Of a DNA stretch of 64,000 nt, positions 48,276-57,195 are shown piece by piece. Made by a program: the position numbers and the translations under genes. The stretch covers positions 3,311,001-3,375,000 of the forward strand of contig CP063163.1 of NCBI GenBank assembly GCA_014960805.1, given 5' to 3'. The DNA comes from Cytobacillus suaedae (lineage in GTDB: Bacteria > Bacillota > Bacilli > Bacillales > Bacillaceae_L). The notes beneath the pieces were generated by a model, which saw only the letters and a list, made by a program, of their open reading frames with translations, did not search any database and was not told the DNA's origin. Each line of letters starts with the position of its first letter. Position 1 is the first letter of the stretch.

Positions 48276-48297
48276 GCCAGTCCAAATTTGGACTGAC
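48276..48297 (-). terminator. Terminator after the YhcN-like lipoprotein gene
   Basis: Stem GTCAGTCC/GGACTGGC around AAATTT, followed by TTATTTAAG on the minus strand. Confidence 0.7.
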
Positions 48298-48311
48298 TTT
48301 TAATATAGACA

Positions 48312-49100
48312 TTATCGGTTATTATTATCTGTAAATGGTCGACGAAGTGTTTCGTCAACGTTTCTAAAGAGGTCTTTCATATCAGCTTCTATTCTTTCTC
48401 TTCTATTCCCTTGGCGAATGTCATTATCAAGATTTCTTACGCGGCTATATGTTCCCTCGTCTGTAACAATATTAATTTCTTTGCCTTTCGCAAGTGGCTC
48501 TACAGCTCTTCGAACTTTATCCGGAACATTTACATCATTTCTGTCGTTTGTATCAATTGCAACAAGAATATTGTCTCCCATAATCACAGTACGCACATCA
48601 TCAACGTTTTCAATACCTTCTACACGTTCTGTAATACGTTCTGCAAGGTTACCATCATAATTATTGTAATAACCAGTTGATCTTGCAGTATGATCTTCAT
48701 CATTCAAATGACCGTGGTAGTTTATATCGTTTGTTCCATGATGATTATCCTTGTCACCATCATCACCAATAATATATCTCTCATGGTCGTTTATTTCTTT
48801 GATATTGCCTTCTTTATTTTGATTTCCTTCATTTCGATTAAGGGCTCCATAGCGGGTATTGTGAGTACGGTTATTTCTTGTATTTCGATCCATCATTTCT
48901 GTAAGTGGGCCGTCATTATCATCAAGTATATACGCATTACCATTTCGATCGTCTTCATTACGATTATCACCCTCGTTCGAATGATAACCAAAGGGCATTA
49001 CGTTCTCATTATTATCCATAGCCCCTTCGTTCGTATTACAACCAACAAGGCCACCTAACAGTAATGCTGTCGCAGAAAAAGTAAGAAAATGCTTCCTCAT
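48312..49100 (-). CDS. YhcN/YlaJ family spore lipoprotein
   Basis: 262 residues. Signal peptide MRKHFLTFSATALLLGGLVGC with lipobox LVGC (Cys21). Residues about 22-160 are a low-complexity stretch very rich in N, D, G, H and R. The C-terminal YhcN/YlaJ domain (about 165-262) begins ERITERVEGIENVDDVRTVIMGDNILVAID and ends ADMKDLFRNVDETLRRPF. YhcN/YlaJ proteins are forespore-made and affect germination and outgrowth. ATG 49100 follows AAAGGGGG by 8 nt; the frame upstream (to 49217) has no signal and overlaps the nadE end. Confidence 0.9.
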   Translation of the reverse strand: MRKHFLTFSATALLLGGLVGCNTNEGAMDNNENVMPFGYHSNEGDNRNEDDRNGNAYILDDNDGPLTEMMDRNTRNNRTHNTRYGALNRNEGNQNKEGNIKEINDHERYIIGDDGDKDNHHGTNDINYHGHLNDEDHTARSTGYYNNYDGNLAERITERVEGIENVDDVRTVIMGDNILVAIDTNDRNDVNVPDKVRRAVEPLAKGKEINIVTDEGTYSRVRNLDNDIRQGNRRERIEADMKDLFRNVDETLRRPFTDNNNR

Positions 49101-49122
49101 TGGAAATACCCCCTTTAAGCTT

Positions 49123-49147
49123 TTGAACATCTTGATATGATGTTCAA
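49123..49147. promoter_or_regulatory. Inverted repeat before the YhcN-like gene
   Basis: Perfect 9-bp arms TTGAACATC/GATGTTCAA (49123-49131, 49139-49147) with a 7-nt loop, about 23 nt upstream of the start codon and 60 nt after nadE. No T run follows on the minus strand, so an operator or a 5'UTR structure is more likely than a terminator. Confidence 0.45.
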
Positions 49148-49206
49148 CTATAGGTTGGCTTAGAAAGGGGTATTTTAATCTGTTAAGTATCGGTAGTTCA
49201 AAAAAA

Positions 49207-49956
49207 TCACTTCTCAAACGGAGGGGGAGCAGCAGCTAAGCTGCGTTTGTGATGCGATCTATTATGTAGTTTTTGAATGATTTCTTTATCATGATTTGGA
49301 ATTTCTTCCCCTTTTAAATACTTATCAATCATGTTATAGGTTGTACCCATTTCATTCTCATCTGTTTGTCCTTCCCAAAGTCCAGCACTAGGTGCTTTAT
49401 TTATAACATCATCATGTACCCCAAGAGCGATTGCCATTTCTCGAACCTCACCTTTAGTCAAATGAACTAGTGGTACAAGATCTACTCCACCATCCCCATA
49501 TTTTGTGAAGTATCCAGTATGCCATTCGGCCGCATTATCTGTTCCAACAACCAGGTAACCGTAATTATTTGCAACTGCATAAAGAGTTGTCATACGAAGA
49601 CGTGCTCTTGTATTAGCATCCCCTAATCTTGCTGTTTCTTCATTCCATTCATTTTTTGATTTTAATTGCTTCTCTAGTTCTGAAAAAAGGGTTTCATGTG
49701 TAGCCGTTAAATCAATTACATGATGGTCTATGTCACAGCCTTCGATTACTTTTAACGCATCATGTTTATCATTTTCACTACTTTTACAAGGCATAATTAA
49801 GCCTAAAGAGGAATTAGGGAAAGCTTTTTTTATTAAATAGGTGACAACTGCTGAATCAATCCCTCCACTTACACCTACAATAGCACCATTTAATCCTGCA
49901 TTTTCTACCTGAGCTTTTATCCAATTAACAAGGAATGTAATTTTTTCTTCCACCAT
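49207..49956 (-). CDS. nadE: NAD+ synthetase (ammonia-dependent type)
   Basis: 249 residues. The PP-loop GAIVGVSGGIDSAVV is at about 23-37, and GTDNAAEWHTGYFTKYGDGGVDLVPL and APSAGLWEGQTDENEMG form the deamido-NAD and ATP sites. It amidates nicotinic acid adenine dinucleotide to NAD. There is no N-terminal nitrilase (glutaminase) domain, so free ammonia is the donor. In B. subtilis nadE is elsewhere; here it sits about 2 kb from nadABC, on the same strand but separated by safA. No NiaR-type palindrome is seen upstream. It could be a second copy; the rest of the genome is needed to tell. Confidence 0.93.
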   Translation of the reverse strand: MVEEKITFLVNWIKAQVENAGLNGAIVGVSGGIDSAVVTYLIKKAFPNSSLGLIMPCKSSENDKHDALKVIEGCDIDHHVIDLTATHETLFSELEKQLKSKNEWNEETARLGDANTRARLRMTTLYAVANNYGYLVVGTDNAAEWHTGYFTKYGDGGVDLVPLVHLTKGEVREMAIALGVHDDVINKAPSAGLWEGQTDENEMGTTYNMIDKYLKGEEIPNHDKEIIQKLHNRSHHKRSLAAAPPPFEK

Positions 49957-50060
49957 ACACTCTTCCCTTCTTTACTATTATAATTTTCTATAGTAGCACA
50001 ACCATCGATAAGTAAACAATTTTTAGATTCAGACTATTTCCTTATAAATTCTTTCAAATA

Positions 50061-50093
50061 AAAAAAGAAGACGATCATAACAATCGTCTCCTT
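50061..50093 (-). terminator. Terminator after safA
   Basis: Stem AGACGAT/ATCGTCT (50069-50075, 50083-50089), followed by TCTTTTTTT on the minus strand. Confidence 0.85.
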
Positions 50094-50102
50094 TTTATCT
50101 TT

Positions 50103-51599
50103 TTAATCTAAGTCGTCATCATCAAAGTCTGGCATTGTAAACATTGGATTTTGATTATAAGGCATTGGTTGACCAGGGTTTACTCCATATGGAGCTCCTC
50201 CAGGAACCGTTGGCATTCCAGGATTGGGTGTAAAGCCTGGTTGTAAGCCTTGACCATAAGGATTTAATCCCTGTTGTGGTCCCGTATAAGGTTGTTGTGG
50301 GTATCCACCAAATCCTTGTTGCGGTCCACCAAATGGTTGCTGGAATCCACTTAATGGCTGTTGTGGCACACCATATGGTTGCTGGAATCCACCTAATGGC
50401 TGTTGTGGAACACCAAATGGTTGCTGGAATCCACCTAATGGCTGTTGTGGCATACCATATGGTTGAGGTGCTCCAACTCCTGCAAATCCTTGTTGCGGCA
50501 TTCCATAAGGCATATTATATCCAGGTGGGGTTGCACCAAACCCTTGATGGGGTAATCCCATTGGCTGGTTGTAGCCAGCTGGCATCATTTGACCTCCACA
50601 TCCACAATCATTTTTATGGGCTGTTTGTGCACCAGCAACATAATTTGGCATTTGGAAATGAGGCATTGGTGATGCCCCGTAACCCATTGGTGGTGTATGA
50701 CCTACGTTTGGCATTGGTGGTGGTAAATCATCATCGTCATCATCAAACATAGCCGGATTTATCCCTTGAGGATATCCCGGATTGCCCATAGGCATTGGTG
50801 CACCTTGTTGGAATGGTGGGACTAGTGGGCTTGCAAAAGGCCCCAATCCCGAACCTGGTAATACTGGTGACATTGGCACACAAGGATACTCAGCCGGTTG
50901 TGGTGGTGTATATCCTACTGGTGCAGTTGGCATAGGTGCTGGTTGAGGAAATTCCTCTTGAACCCCTGCCACTTGTGGTGCTTGATAAGGTGCTTTCTCT
51001 TGAATACCAGCTACCTGGGGTGCTTTTTTAGGCACTTTCTCTTGAACACCTGCTACCTGAGGTGCTTTTTTAGGCGCTTTTTCTTGAACACCTGCAACTT
51101 GTTGCTTCTCTTCTGGCTGCATCATTCCAGGTAAAATAGGTGGTGCGCTTGGAGCCTTAAGTGATTCTAGATTTAACATATTAAGCTTATTACCCTCAAT
51201 GTTAATTGGACTAGGTGTTGGCATCTTTGGAGTGTATGGTACCTTCTTTTCCTTTATTTCTTCTTTTGTTTCCATTACAGGTAATGGCTGTGGTGATTTA
51301 TCAGCATATGGATGTACTGCCTCTTTTTTTGGTGCTTCTTTTTTAGCAGCTATAGGCGCTTCTTTTTTGGCAGCAATAGGTGCTTCCTTTTTTACACTTT
51401 CTTTAACGGTCCCGACATTTGTCTGCATTTCTTTTTTTACAGGTACGTTACCGGTTGGAACTTTAATTTTCATACCTGGCATGATCATGTCGGGGTTGCT
51501 TAATTGCGTATTCATCTTTTTTAATTCTTCAAAGTCTACACCATATTTTTTGGAAATATTCCATAGTGTATCGCCTTTTTGAACAACATGAATTTTCAC
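50103..51599 (-). CDS. safA: Spore coat assembly protein SafA
   Basis: 498 residues. The N-terminal LysM domain (VVQKGDTLWNISKKYGVDFEELKK, 5-48) binds cortex peptidoglycan. Then come KKEAPIAA repeats (71-92), four about 14-residue units of QVAGVQEKAPKKAP type (167-222), a conserved central SafA region (TPPMGYGASPMPHFQMPNYV, then CGCGG), and a Gln/Pro/Gly-rich tail with GVPQQPLGGFQQP repeats (about 382-424) ending in DFDDDDLD. SafA organises the inner coat. Longer than B. subtilis SafA (387 residues), mainly because of these repeats. RBS GGAGGGG. A -10-like CATAGACT lies about 40 nt upstream without a clear -35. Confidence 0.93.
   Translation of the reverse strand: MKIHVVQKGDTLWNISKKYGVDFEELKKMNTQLSNPDMIMPGMKIKVPTGNVPVKKEMQTNVGTVKESVKKEAPIAAKKEAPIAAKKEAPKKEAVHPYADKSPQPLPVMETKEEIKEKKVPYTPKMPTPSPINIEGNKLNMLNLESLKAPSAPPILPGMMQPEEKQQVAGVQEKAPKKAPQVAGVQEKVPKKAPQVAGIQEKAPYQAPQVAGVQEEFPQPAPMPTAPVGYTPPQPAEYPCVPMSPVLPGSGLGPFASPLVPPFQQGAPMPMGNPGYPQGINPAMFDDDDDDLPPPMPNVGHTPPMGYGASPMPHFQMPNYVAGAQTAHKNDCGCGGQMMPAGYNQPMGLPHQGFGATPPGYNMPYGMPQQGFAGVGAPQPYGMPQQPLGGFQQPFGVPQQPLGGFQQPYGVPQQPLSGFQQPFGGPQQGFGGYPQQPYTGPQQGLNPYGQGLQPGFTPNPGMPTVPGGAPYGVNPGQPMPYNQNPMFTMPDFDDDDLD
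50328..50456 (-). repeat. In-gene tandem repeat in the safA 3' part
   Basis: About three tandem copies of a 45-bp unit encoding GVPQQPLGGFQQP(F/Y). Length probably varies between strains by slippage. Confidence 0.8.
50934..51101 (-). repeat. In-gene tandem repeat in the safA middle part
   Basis: Four 42-bp units encoding QVAG(V/I)QEKxPxxAP, the last one diverged (QEEFPQPAP). In frame with safA. Confidence 0.85.
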
Positions 51600-51734
51600 T
51601 TTGTAGTTCCCCTCCTGTACATAAGTCTTTTACAGTCTATGTGACGATAGGCAAATTGCCACTATTCTTCATCACAACTTATGCTCATTTTTAAAGGAAT
51701 ATGTATAAAAATCATTGCTATACTAAGGGAACAA

Positions 51735-51790
51735 TAAAATAAAAAAGTTTATAAGAATAACAGTTATTACACTGTCATTTTTATAAACTT
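51735..51790 (-). terminator. Terminator after nadA
   Basis: Stem AAGTTTATAA/TTATAAACTT (51745-51754, 51781-51790) with further pairing inside, followed by TTTTATTTTATTG on the minus strand. Confidence 0.8.
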
Positions 51791-51797
51791 AGTGATG

Positions 51798-52907
51798 TTA
51801 TGCTCTTGCAAGCATACGTTCAAGTGCCAGAGTAGCATCTTTTGCAATCCCAGCATCTACTTTTATTTCGTTTATTACCTCTCCTTTTTCTAGAGATTCT
51901 AGAGCCCAAAGTAGGTGAGGTAAGTCAATTCTATTCATTGTTAAACACGGACACATATGTGGATTAAGCGAAACGATTTTCTTATCAGGATGATTGTTAA
52001 TAATTCGTTTAACAAGATTCATTTCAGTACCAATTGCCCACTTACTACCTGAAGCAGCCTTATCGATTGTATCAATAATATACTTTGTAGATCCCGCATA
52101 ATCAGATAAAGCAACCACTTCGCGACTGCATTCAGGGTGCACAATGATATTCATATCTGGTTCATTTTTTCTAATATCATTTATATTGTTTACTGTAAAG
52201 TTTTCATGAACTGAACAATGGCCTTTCCATAAAATAACCTTTACATTTTTTAAATCTCCATTATATTCAAAGGCATCCGTTATAGGATTCCAAACAGCCA
52301 TTTCTTCAAGTGGTATGCCTAGGTCAAATGCCGTGTTCCTACCTAAATGTTGGTCAGGTAAAAATAAAATTCGTTCCTTTTGTGTGAATGCCCATTCTAG
52401 CATCTGTTTTGCATTTGAAGAAGTAACGGTTGCACCACCATTTCTCCCTACGAATGCTTTAATTGCTGCTGTGGAATTCACATAGGTTAGAGGAATAATC
52501 GTATCACCAAATACTTGCTGCATTGTGTTCCATCCACGTTCAGTCTGGTCAATATTCGCCATATCTGCCATAGAACAGCCTGCCCTCATATCAGGTAGAA
52601 TAACTCGTTGATTTGGTTTTGTTAATATATCAGCTGTCTCCGCCATAAAATGTACGCCACAAAATACAATGTATTCAGCATTTTTATTTTGAGCTGAAAT
52701 TTGTGCTAACTGTAAAGAGTCACCGGTAGTATCTGCAAATTGGATTACCTCATCTTTTTGATAGTGATGTCCGGGTATAAATAATTTCTCCCCAAAGGTA
52801 TTCTTGATTTCTCTCACACGTTGCTCCATTTCAGCTACAGAAAGAGTCTTATATTCGGAAGGAATTCCTTGGATAGTTTCTTTATTAATCATTTCTAAAA
52901 TATTCAT
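51798..52907 (-). CDS. nadA: Quinolinate synthase NadA
   Basis: 369 residues. It condenses iminoaspartate and dihydroxyacetone phosphate to quinolinate with a 4Fe-4S cluster. Cysteines for the cluster are in [24 protein letters not shown] and [18 protein letters not shown]. The start overlaps the nadC stop codon by 4 nt (ATGA type). It is the last gene of nadB-nadC-nadA and depends on the NifS-type desulfurase encoded divergently. Confidence 0.97.
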   Translation of the reverse strand: MNILEMINKETIQGIPSEYKTLSVAEMEQRVREIKNTFGEKLFIPGHHYQKDEVIQFADTTGDSLQLAQISAQNKNAEYIVFCGVHFMAETADILTKPNQRVILPDMRAGCSMADMANIDQTERGWNTMQQVFGDTIIPLTYVNSTAAIKAFVGRNGGATVTSSNAKQMLEWAFTQKERILFLPDQHLGRNTAFDLGIPLEEMAVWNPITDAFEYNGDLKNVKVILWKGHCSVHENFTVNNINDIRKNEPDMNIIVHPECSREVVALSDYAGSTKYIIDTIDKAASGSKWAIGTEMNLVKRIINNHPDKKIVSLNPHMCPCLTMNRIDLPHLLWALESLEKGEVINEIKVDAGIAKDATLALERMLARA

Positions 52908-53752
52908 CTTGTTGCCCCCTTTTCTGCTACATTAAAACTTATGTCTAGTGCTTTTGCTGAATGTGTAAGCATCCCAAGAGAAATGTAATCAACACCTGTT
53001 TTTCCATACTCTTCAAGGTTTTCAATTGTGATACCTCCTGAAGCCTCAGTAACAATTGATTTAGGTACCAGTCCAACAAATTCCTTTACCTCTTCTGGTG
53101 TTCGATTATCAAACATGATTACATCAGCACCTGCTGAAATAGCCTCTTCAACAGCTTCCCTAGATTCTGTTTCAACCTCAACTTTTACCATGTGTCCAAC
53201 GGATTTTCGAACTGCTTGCACAGCTAGAGTAATAGATCCCGCAAAGGCAATATGATTATCTTTTATCATGACACCGTCATACAAACCGAAGCGATGATTA
53301 AAACCACCACCACATGTTACAGCATACTTTTCAAGCATCCTTAAGCCAGGTGTTGTTTTTCGAGTGTCACATATTTTTGTATGATCACTCTGTAATGCTG
53401 TTACCGCCTTTTTAGTAAGGGTCGCAATCCCACTCATCCTTTGTAAAAGATTCAAGATTACCCTTTCACCTGTTAATAAAACACCCATCGGTCCATATAC
53501 TTTTGCTATAATGTCTCCACTTTCCACACGATCTCCATCTTGTTTATATAAAATGACCTCACAGGATGAATCTAATAACTTGTAGCCATGTGAGATAATG
53601 TCGACTCCTGATAATACCCCTTCATCTTTCACTAAAAAATGGCCTTCTCCTCTAAGTTCTGGAGGGAAAATCGAATCACTCGTTATATCTCGCTCACCAA
53701 TATCCTCTAGAAAGAATTGCTCGAGTAATTTTCTAACCTTCAGTTTGTTCAT
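52904..53752 (-). CDS. nadC: Nicotinate-nucleotide pyrophosphorylase NadC
   Basis: 282 residues, quinolinate phosphoribosyltransferase. Characteristic: [11 protein letters not shown] near the N-terminus, [30 protein letters not shown], and [16 protein letters not shown] leading into [23 protein letters not shown]. Two nt after nadB and overlapping nadA. Confidence 0.98.
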   Translation of the reverse strand: MNKLKVRKLLEQFFLEDIGERDITSDSIFPPELRGEGHFLVKDEGVLSGVDIISHGYKLLDSSCEVILYKQDGDRVESGDIIAKVYGPMGVLLTGERVILNLLQRMSGIATLTKKAVTALQSDHTKICDTRKTTPGLRMLEKYAVTCGGGFNHRFGLYDGVMIKDNHIAFAGSITLAVQAVRKSVGHMVKVEVETESREAVEEAISAGADVIMFDNRTPEEVKEFVGLVPKSIVTEASGGITIENLEEYGKTGVDYISLGMLTHSAKALDISFNVAEKGATR

Positions 53753-53754
53753 TT

Positions 53755-55335
53755 TTAATTCGCCCCTTTGACCAATTCTCGAAAAAATAACCCGTCTTTT
53801 TTAATCGTTCTTGAAAGATACCTTTTCAACCACCTAGGGTCACTATTTGGATAATCAATCCGATAATGGCCTCCTCTACTCTCTTCACGTTCCAATGCTG
53901 AAGAGATGATAAGCCAGCTTGTAGTTAACATATTAATCACTGTATACTCAGATCTTGATCCATTCATTGGGAGTACACCATTTATCATATCGTTGGTTAA
54001 ATAGGACTCAATCCATTGCTTAGCATACAATAAGCCCTGTTCATCTCTTTCAATACCAACATAGCGTGACATTAAATCTCTTATTGCATTTGTTGTTGGC
54101 AAACTGAGTGTCTCACCTTGCAAACATTGCCTTTTGCTATAAAGGATAGGTTTATTTCTATGCTTTGGAGTACTTATTAATCTATTGGCTAGTAGACTTG
54201 CAAACACAATTCCTTCAAGTAGTGAGTTACTAGCAAGTCGATTTGCACCATGAACACCTGTACATGCTACTTCTCCAATAGCGTATAGTCCATTAATAGT
54301 TGATTCGCCATATAAGTTCGTCTTTATTCCTCCCATTAAAAAATGGGCTCCTGGTGCAACTGGGAGTAAACCTTCTTGTAAGTTAATACCTGCTTTTTCA
54401 CATATTCCTGTAATCGTTGGGAACTTTATCTGAAAGTTTTTAATCATGGATATATCAAGAAAAACTACGTTTCCTTTCACATACTCCTGATGAATTGTTT
54501 TAGACACGATGTCTCTCGGAGCAAGGTCTTTTAAATCGTGTACACCATCCATGATGTTTGTACCTTTGTCATTTACTAGAATAGCCCCTTCTCCGCGAAC
54601 AGCTTCTGAAATGAGCCCATAACTATTGCCATCTTTATAAAGCATTGTTGGATGAAACTGAATAAATTCCATATCTGTTATTTCTGCTCCCGCTCTATAT
54701 GCAGCAGCAATTCCATCCCCTGTAATAGTAGCATCATTTGATGTTACAGAATATAATCCTCCACACCCTCCTGTTGCAAATATCACATGATTTGCATAAA
54801 AAGAAGTGATTTCATTTTGATTATTAAGGCTAGTCACCCCGACACACTTTTCATCATGTATAATTAAATCTAGAATCATTTCATTTTCGTTAACGATTAT
54901 TTTTTCGTTTAATTTTGAAAAATGGTAATTCATTAATGCTTTGCCAGTACTGTCTCCTCCAGCATGTAGAATACGTTTCTGAAGATGTGCACCTTCTAGA
55001 CCAAGTACTGGATTTCCATCCGTATCACAATCAAATGTCATTCCATCGTTCATTAATTCTTTTATACAACTAGGTCCAAGCTCGACTAAGGTACGAACGG
55101 CTGCCGTGTCATTATGGTAACATCCCGCACTCATTGTATCTTGAAAGTGATTGAGCCAATGGTCACTAGGACTAATTGCTGCTGCAACACCGCCTTGGGC
55201 TAGCATGGAATTACTATTCTCGACTTTAGACTTTGTGATGATTCTCACATTCATATGGTCACTTAATTTGGTTGCAAGATTTAAGGCTGCAATACCACTG
55301 CCGATAATTAAAGCATCTGTATATTCGAAAGGCAT
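53755..55335 (-). CDS. nadB: L-aspartate oxidase NadB
   Basis: 526 residues, flavoprotein of the succinate dehydrogenase family. The FAD dinucleotide fold is [17 protein letters not shown] (8-24); further FAD/substrate motifs are [23 protein letters not shown] and [26 protein letters not shown]-type sequence. It oxidises aspartate to iminoaspartate. First gene of the minus-strand nadBCA unit; the divergent nifS promoter region carries a probable NiaR operator. Confidence 0.97.
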   Translation of the reverse strand: [526 protein letters not shown]

Positions 55336-55356
55336 TTTACCACCTCTTCTTTACTA

Positions 55357-55368
55357 GTGTCTTGACAC
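55357..55368. promoter_or_regulatory. Probable NiaR operator
   Basis: Perfect 12-bp palindrome GTGTCTTGACAC in the 121-nt divergent region between nadB and nifS. It overlaps the -35 box of nifS and lies 22 nt before the nadB ATG. NiaR of Bacillus represses both divergent units with niacin as co-repressor, and its known site has a TGTCTTGACA core. Confidence 0.75.
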
Positions 55369-55391
55369 CTATATTTACATATATTTAAAAT
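55362..55391 (+). promoter_or_regulatory. Sigma-A promoter of nifS-niaR
   Basis: TTGACA (55362-55367), 18-nt spacer, TAAAAT (55386-55391). The -35 box lies inside the NiaR palindrome, so bound repressor would block it. Confidence 0.7.
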
Positions 55392-55456
55392 AATAACAAG
55401 TGTTTTTTATAGTTTTATAGTTTAATGTAAAAAGATAAAACGGAAGGACGGGTCTT

Positions 55457-56590
55457 ATGATCTATTTAGATTATGCTGCAACCACACCAATGAGGGATGA
55501 ATCTATACAAGCTTATAGTGAAGTGGCTAAAAAGATATTCGGGAACCCAAGTAGCCTTCATGATCATGGAACATCAGCTAAAAATGTATTAGAGGGCTGT
55601 CGAGAGGAATTGGCAAAATTAGTTGCTGTTCCGAAAAATGGCATCTTTTTTACAGGCGGTGGTACTGATGCAAATATTTTAGCGATACAGTCCCTGTTAC
55701 TTGGCAACACCCATAGAGGTAAACACCTTATTACAACTAAAGTTGAACACTCGTCGGTCAAGAACTTGTTTAAGAAACTTGAAGATGAGGGTTATACTGT
55801 CACATATTTAAATGTCACTTCATCAGGTGAAGTAAATCTTAAAGAGTTAGAGGAATCAATCACTGACAATACTGTGCTAGCTTCTATCCATCATGTTAAT
55901 TCCGAAATAGGGGTTATCCAACCTATCCATGAAATCGGAAAAATATTGAAAAAGCATGATATTTTATTTCATAGCGATTGTGTACAATCCTTTGGGAAAA
56001 TCCCAATAAATATCAAAGAAGCCAACCTGGATAGTATTTCAATTTCTAGTCATAAAATTTACGGCCCCAAAGGGGTAGGCGCTGCATATATAAACCCTAT
56101 GGTAAAATGGTGTAGTGTTTTTCCAAATACCACTCACGAATTTGGATTTCGCCCAGGAACAGTTGATGTCCCGGGGATTGCTGCTTTTGTGATTGCTGCA
56201 CAACTTATATATAATGAAATGACTGATGAACACCAAAGACTACAATCCTTACGAACACACTTAATTAACGAAATAAGTCAGTTAAATCTTCCTATTGAAA
56301 TCATAAATCAAGCACCCATTCATATTCCTACAATTGCAGGATTACTGATTAAAGGAATAGAAGGACAATATTCTATGTTGGAATGTAATCGACACGGAAT
56401 GGCCATTTCGACTGGCAGTGCCTGTCAGGTTGGTCAACAAGAACCATCAAAAACAATGATTGCAATCGGAAAAACACCTGATATAGCAAAACAATTTATC
56501 AGAATATCCTTTGGCAAGAATACAACCATGGAGGATATTAACTATCTACTAAAAATCATGAAACAGACCATAAATAATTTTAACCTTTAG
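55457..56590 (+). CDS. nifS: Cysteine desulfurase NifS of the NAD locus
   Basis: 377 residues. PLP lysine in SISSHKIYGPKGVGA; catalytic cysteine loop STGSACQVGQQ, different from the SSGSACTAGS of the other desulfurase in this window. In B. subtilis this gene is needed to mature the NadA iron-sulfur cluster. Divergent from nadB and followed 29 nt later by niaR. RBS GGAAGGACGGG before the ATG. Confidence 0.95.
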   Translation: MIYLDYAATTPMRDESIQAYSEVAKKIFGNPSSLHDHGTSAKNVLEGCREELAKLVAVPKNGIFFTGGGTDANILAIQSLLLGNTHRGKHLITTKVEHSSVKNLFKKLEDEGYTVTYLNVTSSGEVNLKELEESITDNTVLASIHHVNSEIGVIQPIHEIGKILKKHDILFHSDCVQSFGKIPINIKEANLDSISISSHKIYGPKGVGAAYINPMVKWCSVFPNTTHEFGFRPGTVDVPGIAAFVIAAQLIYNEMTDEHQRLQSLRTHLINEISQLNLPIEIINQAPIHIPTIAGLLIKGIEGQYSMLECNRHGMAISTGSACQVGQQEPSKTMIAIGKTPDIAKQFIRISFGKNTTMEDINYLLKIMKQTINNFNL

Positions 56591-56619
56591 AAATAAGTGT
56601 TAAAAAGGAGTGACAAAGA

Positions 56620-57156
56620 GTGAAGGACGATAAAAAGATTCTTGGAGAAAATAGACGAGAGCTGATATTAAAGTGGTTAAAGAACTCTAAAGAACCTATT
56701 ACAGGAAGTGAATTATCTACAAAAACGAATGTAAGCCGGCAAGTTATTGTACAAGATATATCTTTACTTAAAGCAAGGAACGAACCCATTTTAGCAACAA
56801 GTAATGGTTACTTCTATTTACAAAATGAGCAGGCGAAGGAAAGCTTTAGCCGTGTCGTAGTGTGTCAGCATTTACCAAGCCAAACTCAGGAAGAATTAAC
56901 TCTAATTGTGGACCATGGTGTGACCGTTAAAGATGTAAAAATAGAACATCCTGTCTATGGTGATCTGACAGCCTCAATAATGGTAAGTAATCGGCAGGAA
57001 GTAAGCAACTTTATGAGTAAAATAAATGAAACAAACGCGACATTTTTATCAGAACTTACTGATGGTACTCATCTTCATACATTAGAAGCTTCTTCAATAG
57101 AGAAATTGGATGCTGCGTGTCAATCTCTTAAGAAAGCAAATATCCTGATTGAATAG
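56620..57156 (+). CDS. niaR: NAD biosynthesis repressor NiaR (YrxA)
   Basis: 178 residues. The N-terminal winged helix (RRELILKWLKNSKEPITGSELSTKTNVSRQVIVQDISLLKA, 12-52) is HTH_11-like; the C-terminal 3H domain contains three spaced histidines (VDHGVTVKD, KIEHPVYGDL, DGTHLHTLEA) that bind a metal/nicotinate. It represses nad genes and niacin uptake. Starts at GTG 56620, 9 nt after AAAAGGAG. Confidence 0.95.
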   Translation: MKDDKKILGENRRELILKWLKNSKEPITGSELSTKTNVSRQVIVQDISLLKARNEPILATSNGYFYLQNEQAKESFSRVVVCQHLPSQTQEELTLIVDHGVTVKDVKIEHPVYGDLTASIMVSNRQEVSNFMSKINETNATFLSELTDGTHLHTLEASSIEKLDAACQSLKKANILIE

Positions 57157-57161
57157 CATGC

Positions 57162-57195
57162 AAAAATCCCTTACTATACTGTGTAAGGGATTTTT
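57162..57195. terminator. Bidirectional terminator between niaR and pheA
   Basis: Perfect 13-bp stem AAAAATCCCTTAC/GTAAGGGATTTTT (57162-57174, 57183-57195). The T run of one strand and the A run of the other serve the convergent genes; it touches the pheA stop codon. Confidence 0.92.

Noticed and set aside
48411-49058. Several overlapping plus-strand frames opposite the lipoprotein gene.
   Set aside because: Shadows of the biased N/D/G-rich coding sequence; the minus frame has signal peptide, lipobox, RBS and a known domain.
48312-49217. Longer lipoprotein frame starting at 49217.
   Set aside because: The added 39 codons overlap the end of nadE, have no RBS, and would bury the lipoprotein signal peptide.
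50276-50752. Long plus-strand frame opposite safA with histidine-rich repeats (VAGIHLMAVV).
   Set aside because: It is the antisense of the SafA repeats; repeat structure keeps the frame open. No RBS.
50934-51101. Evenly spaced repeats that could suggest a CRISPR-like array.
   Set aside because: They are contiguous in-frame protein repeats without unique spacers.
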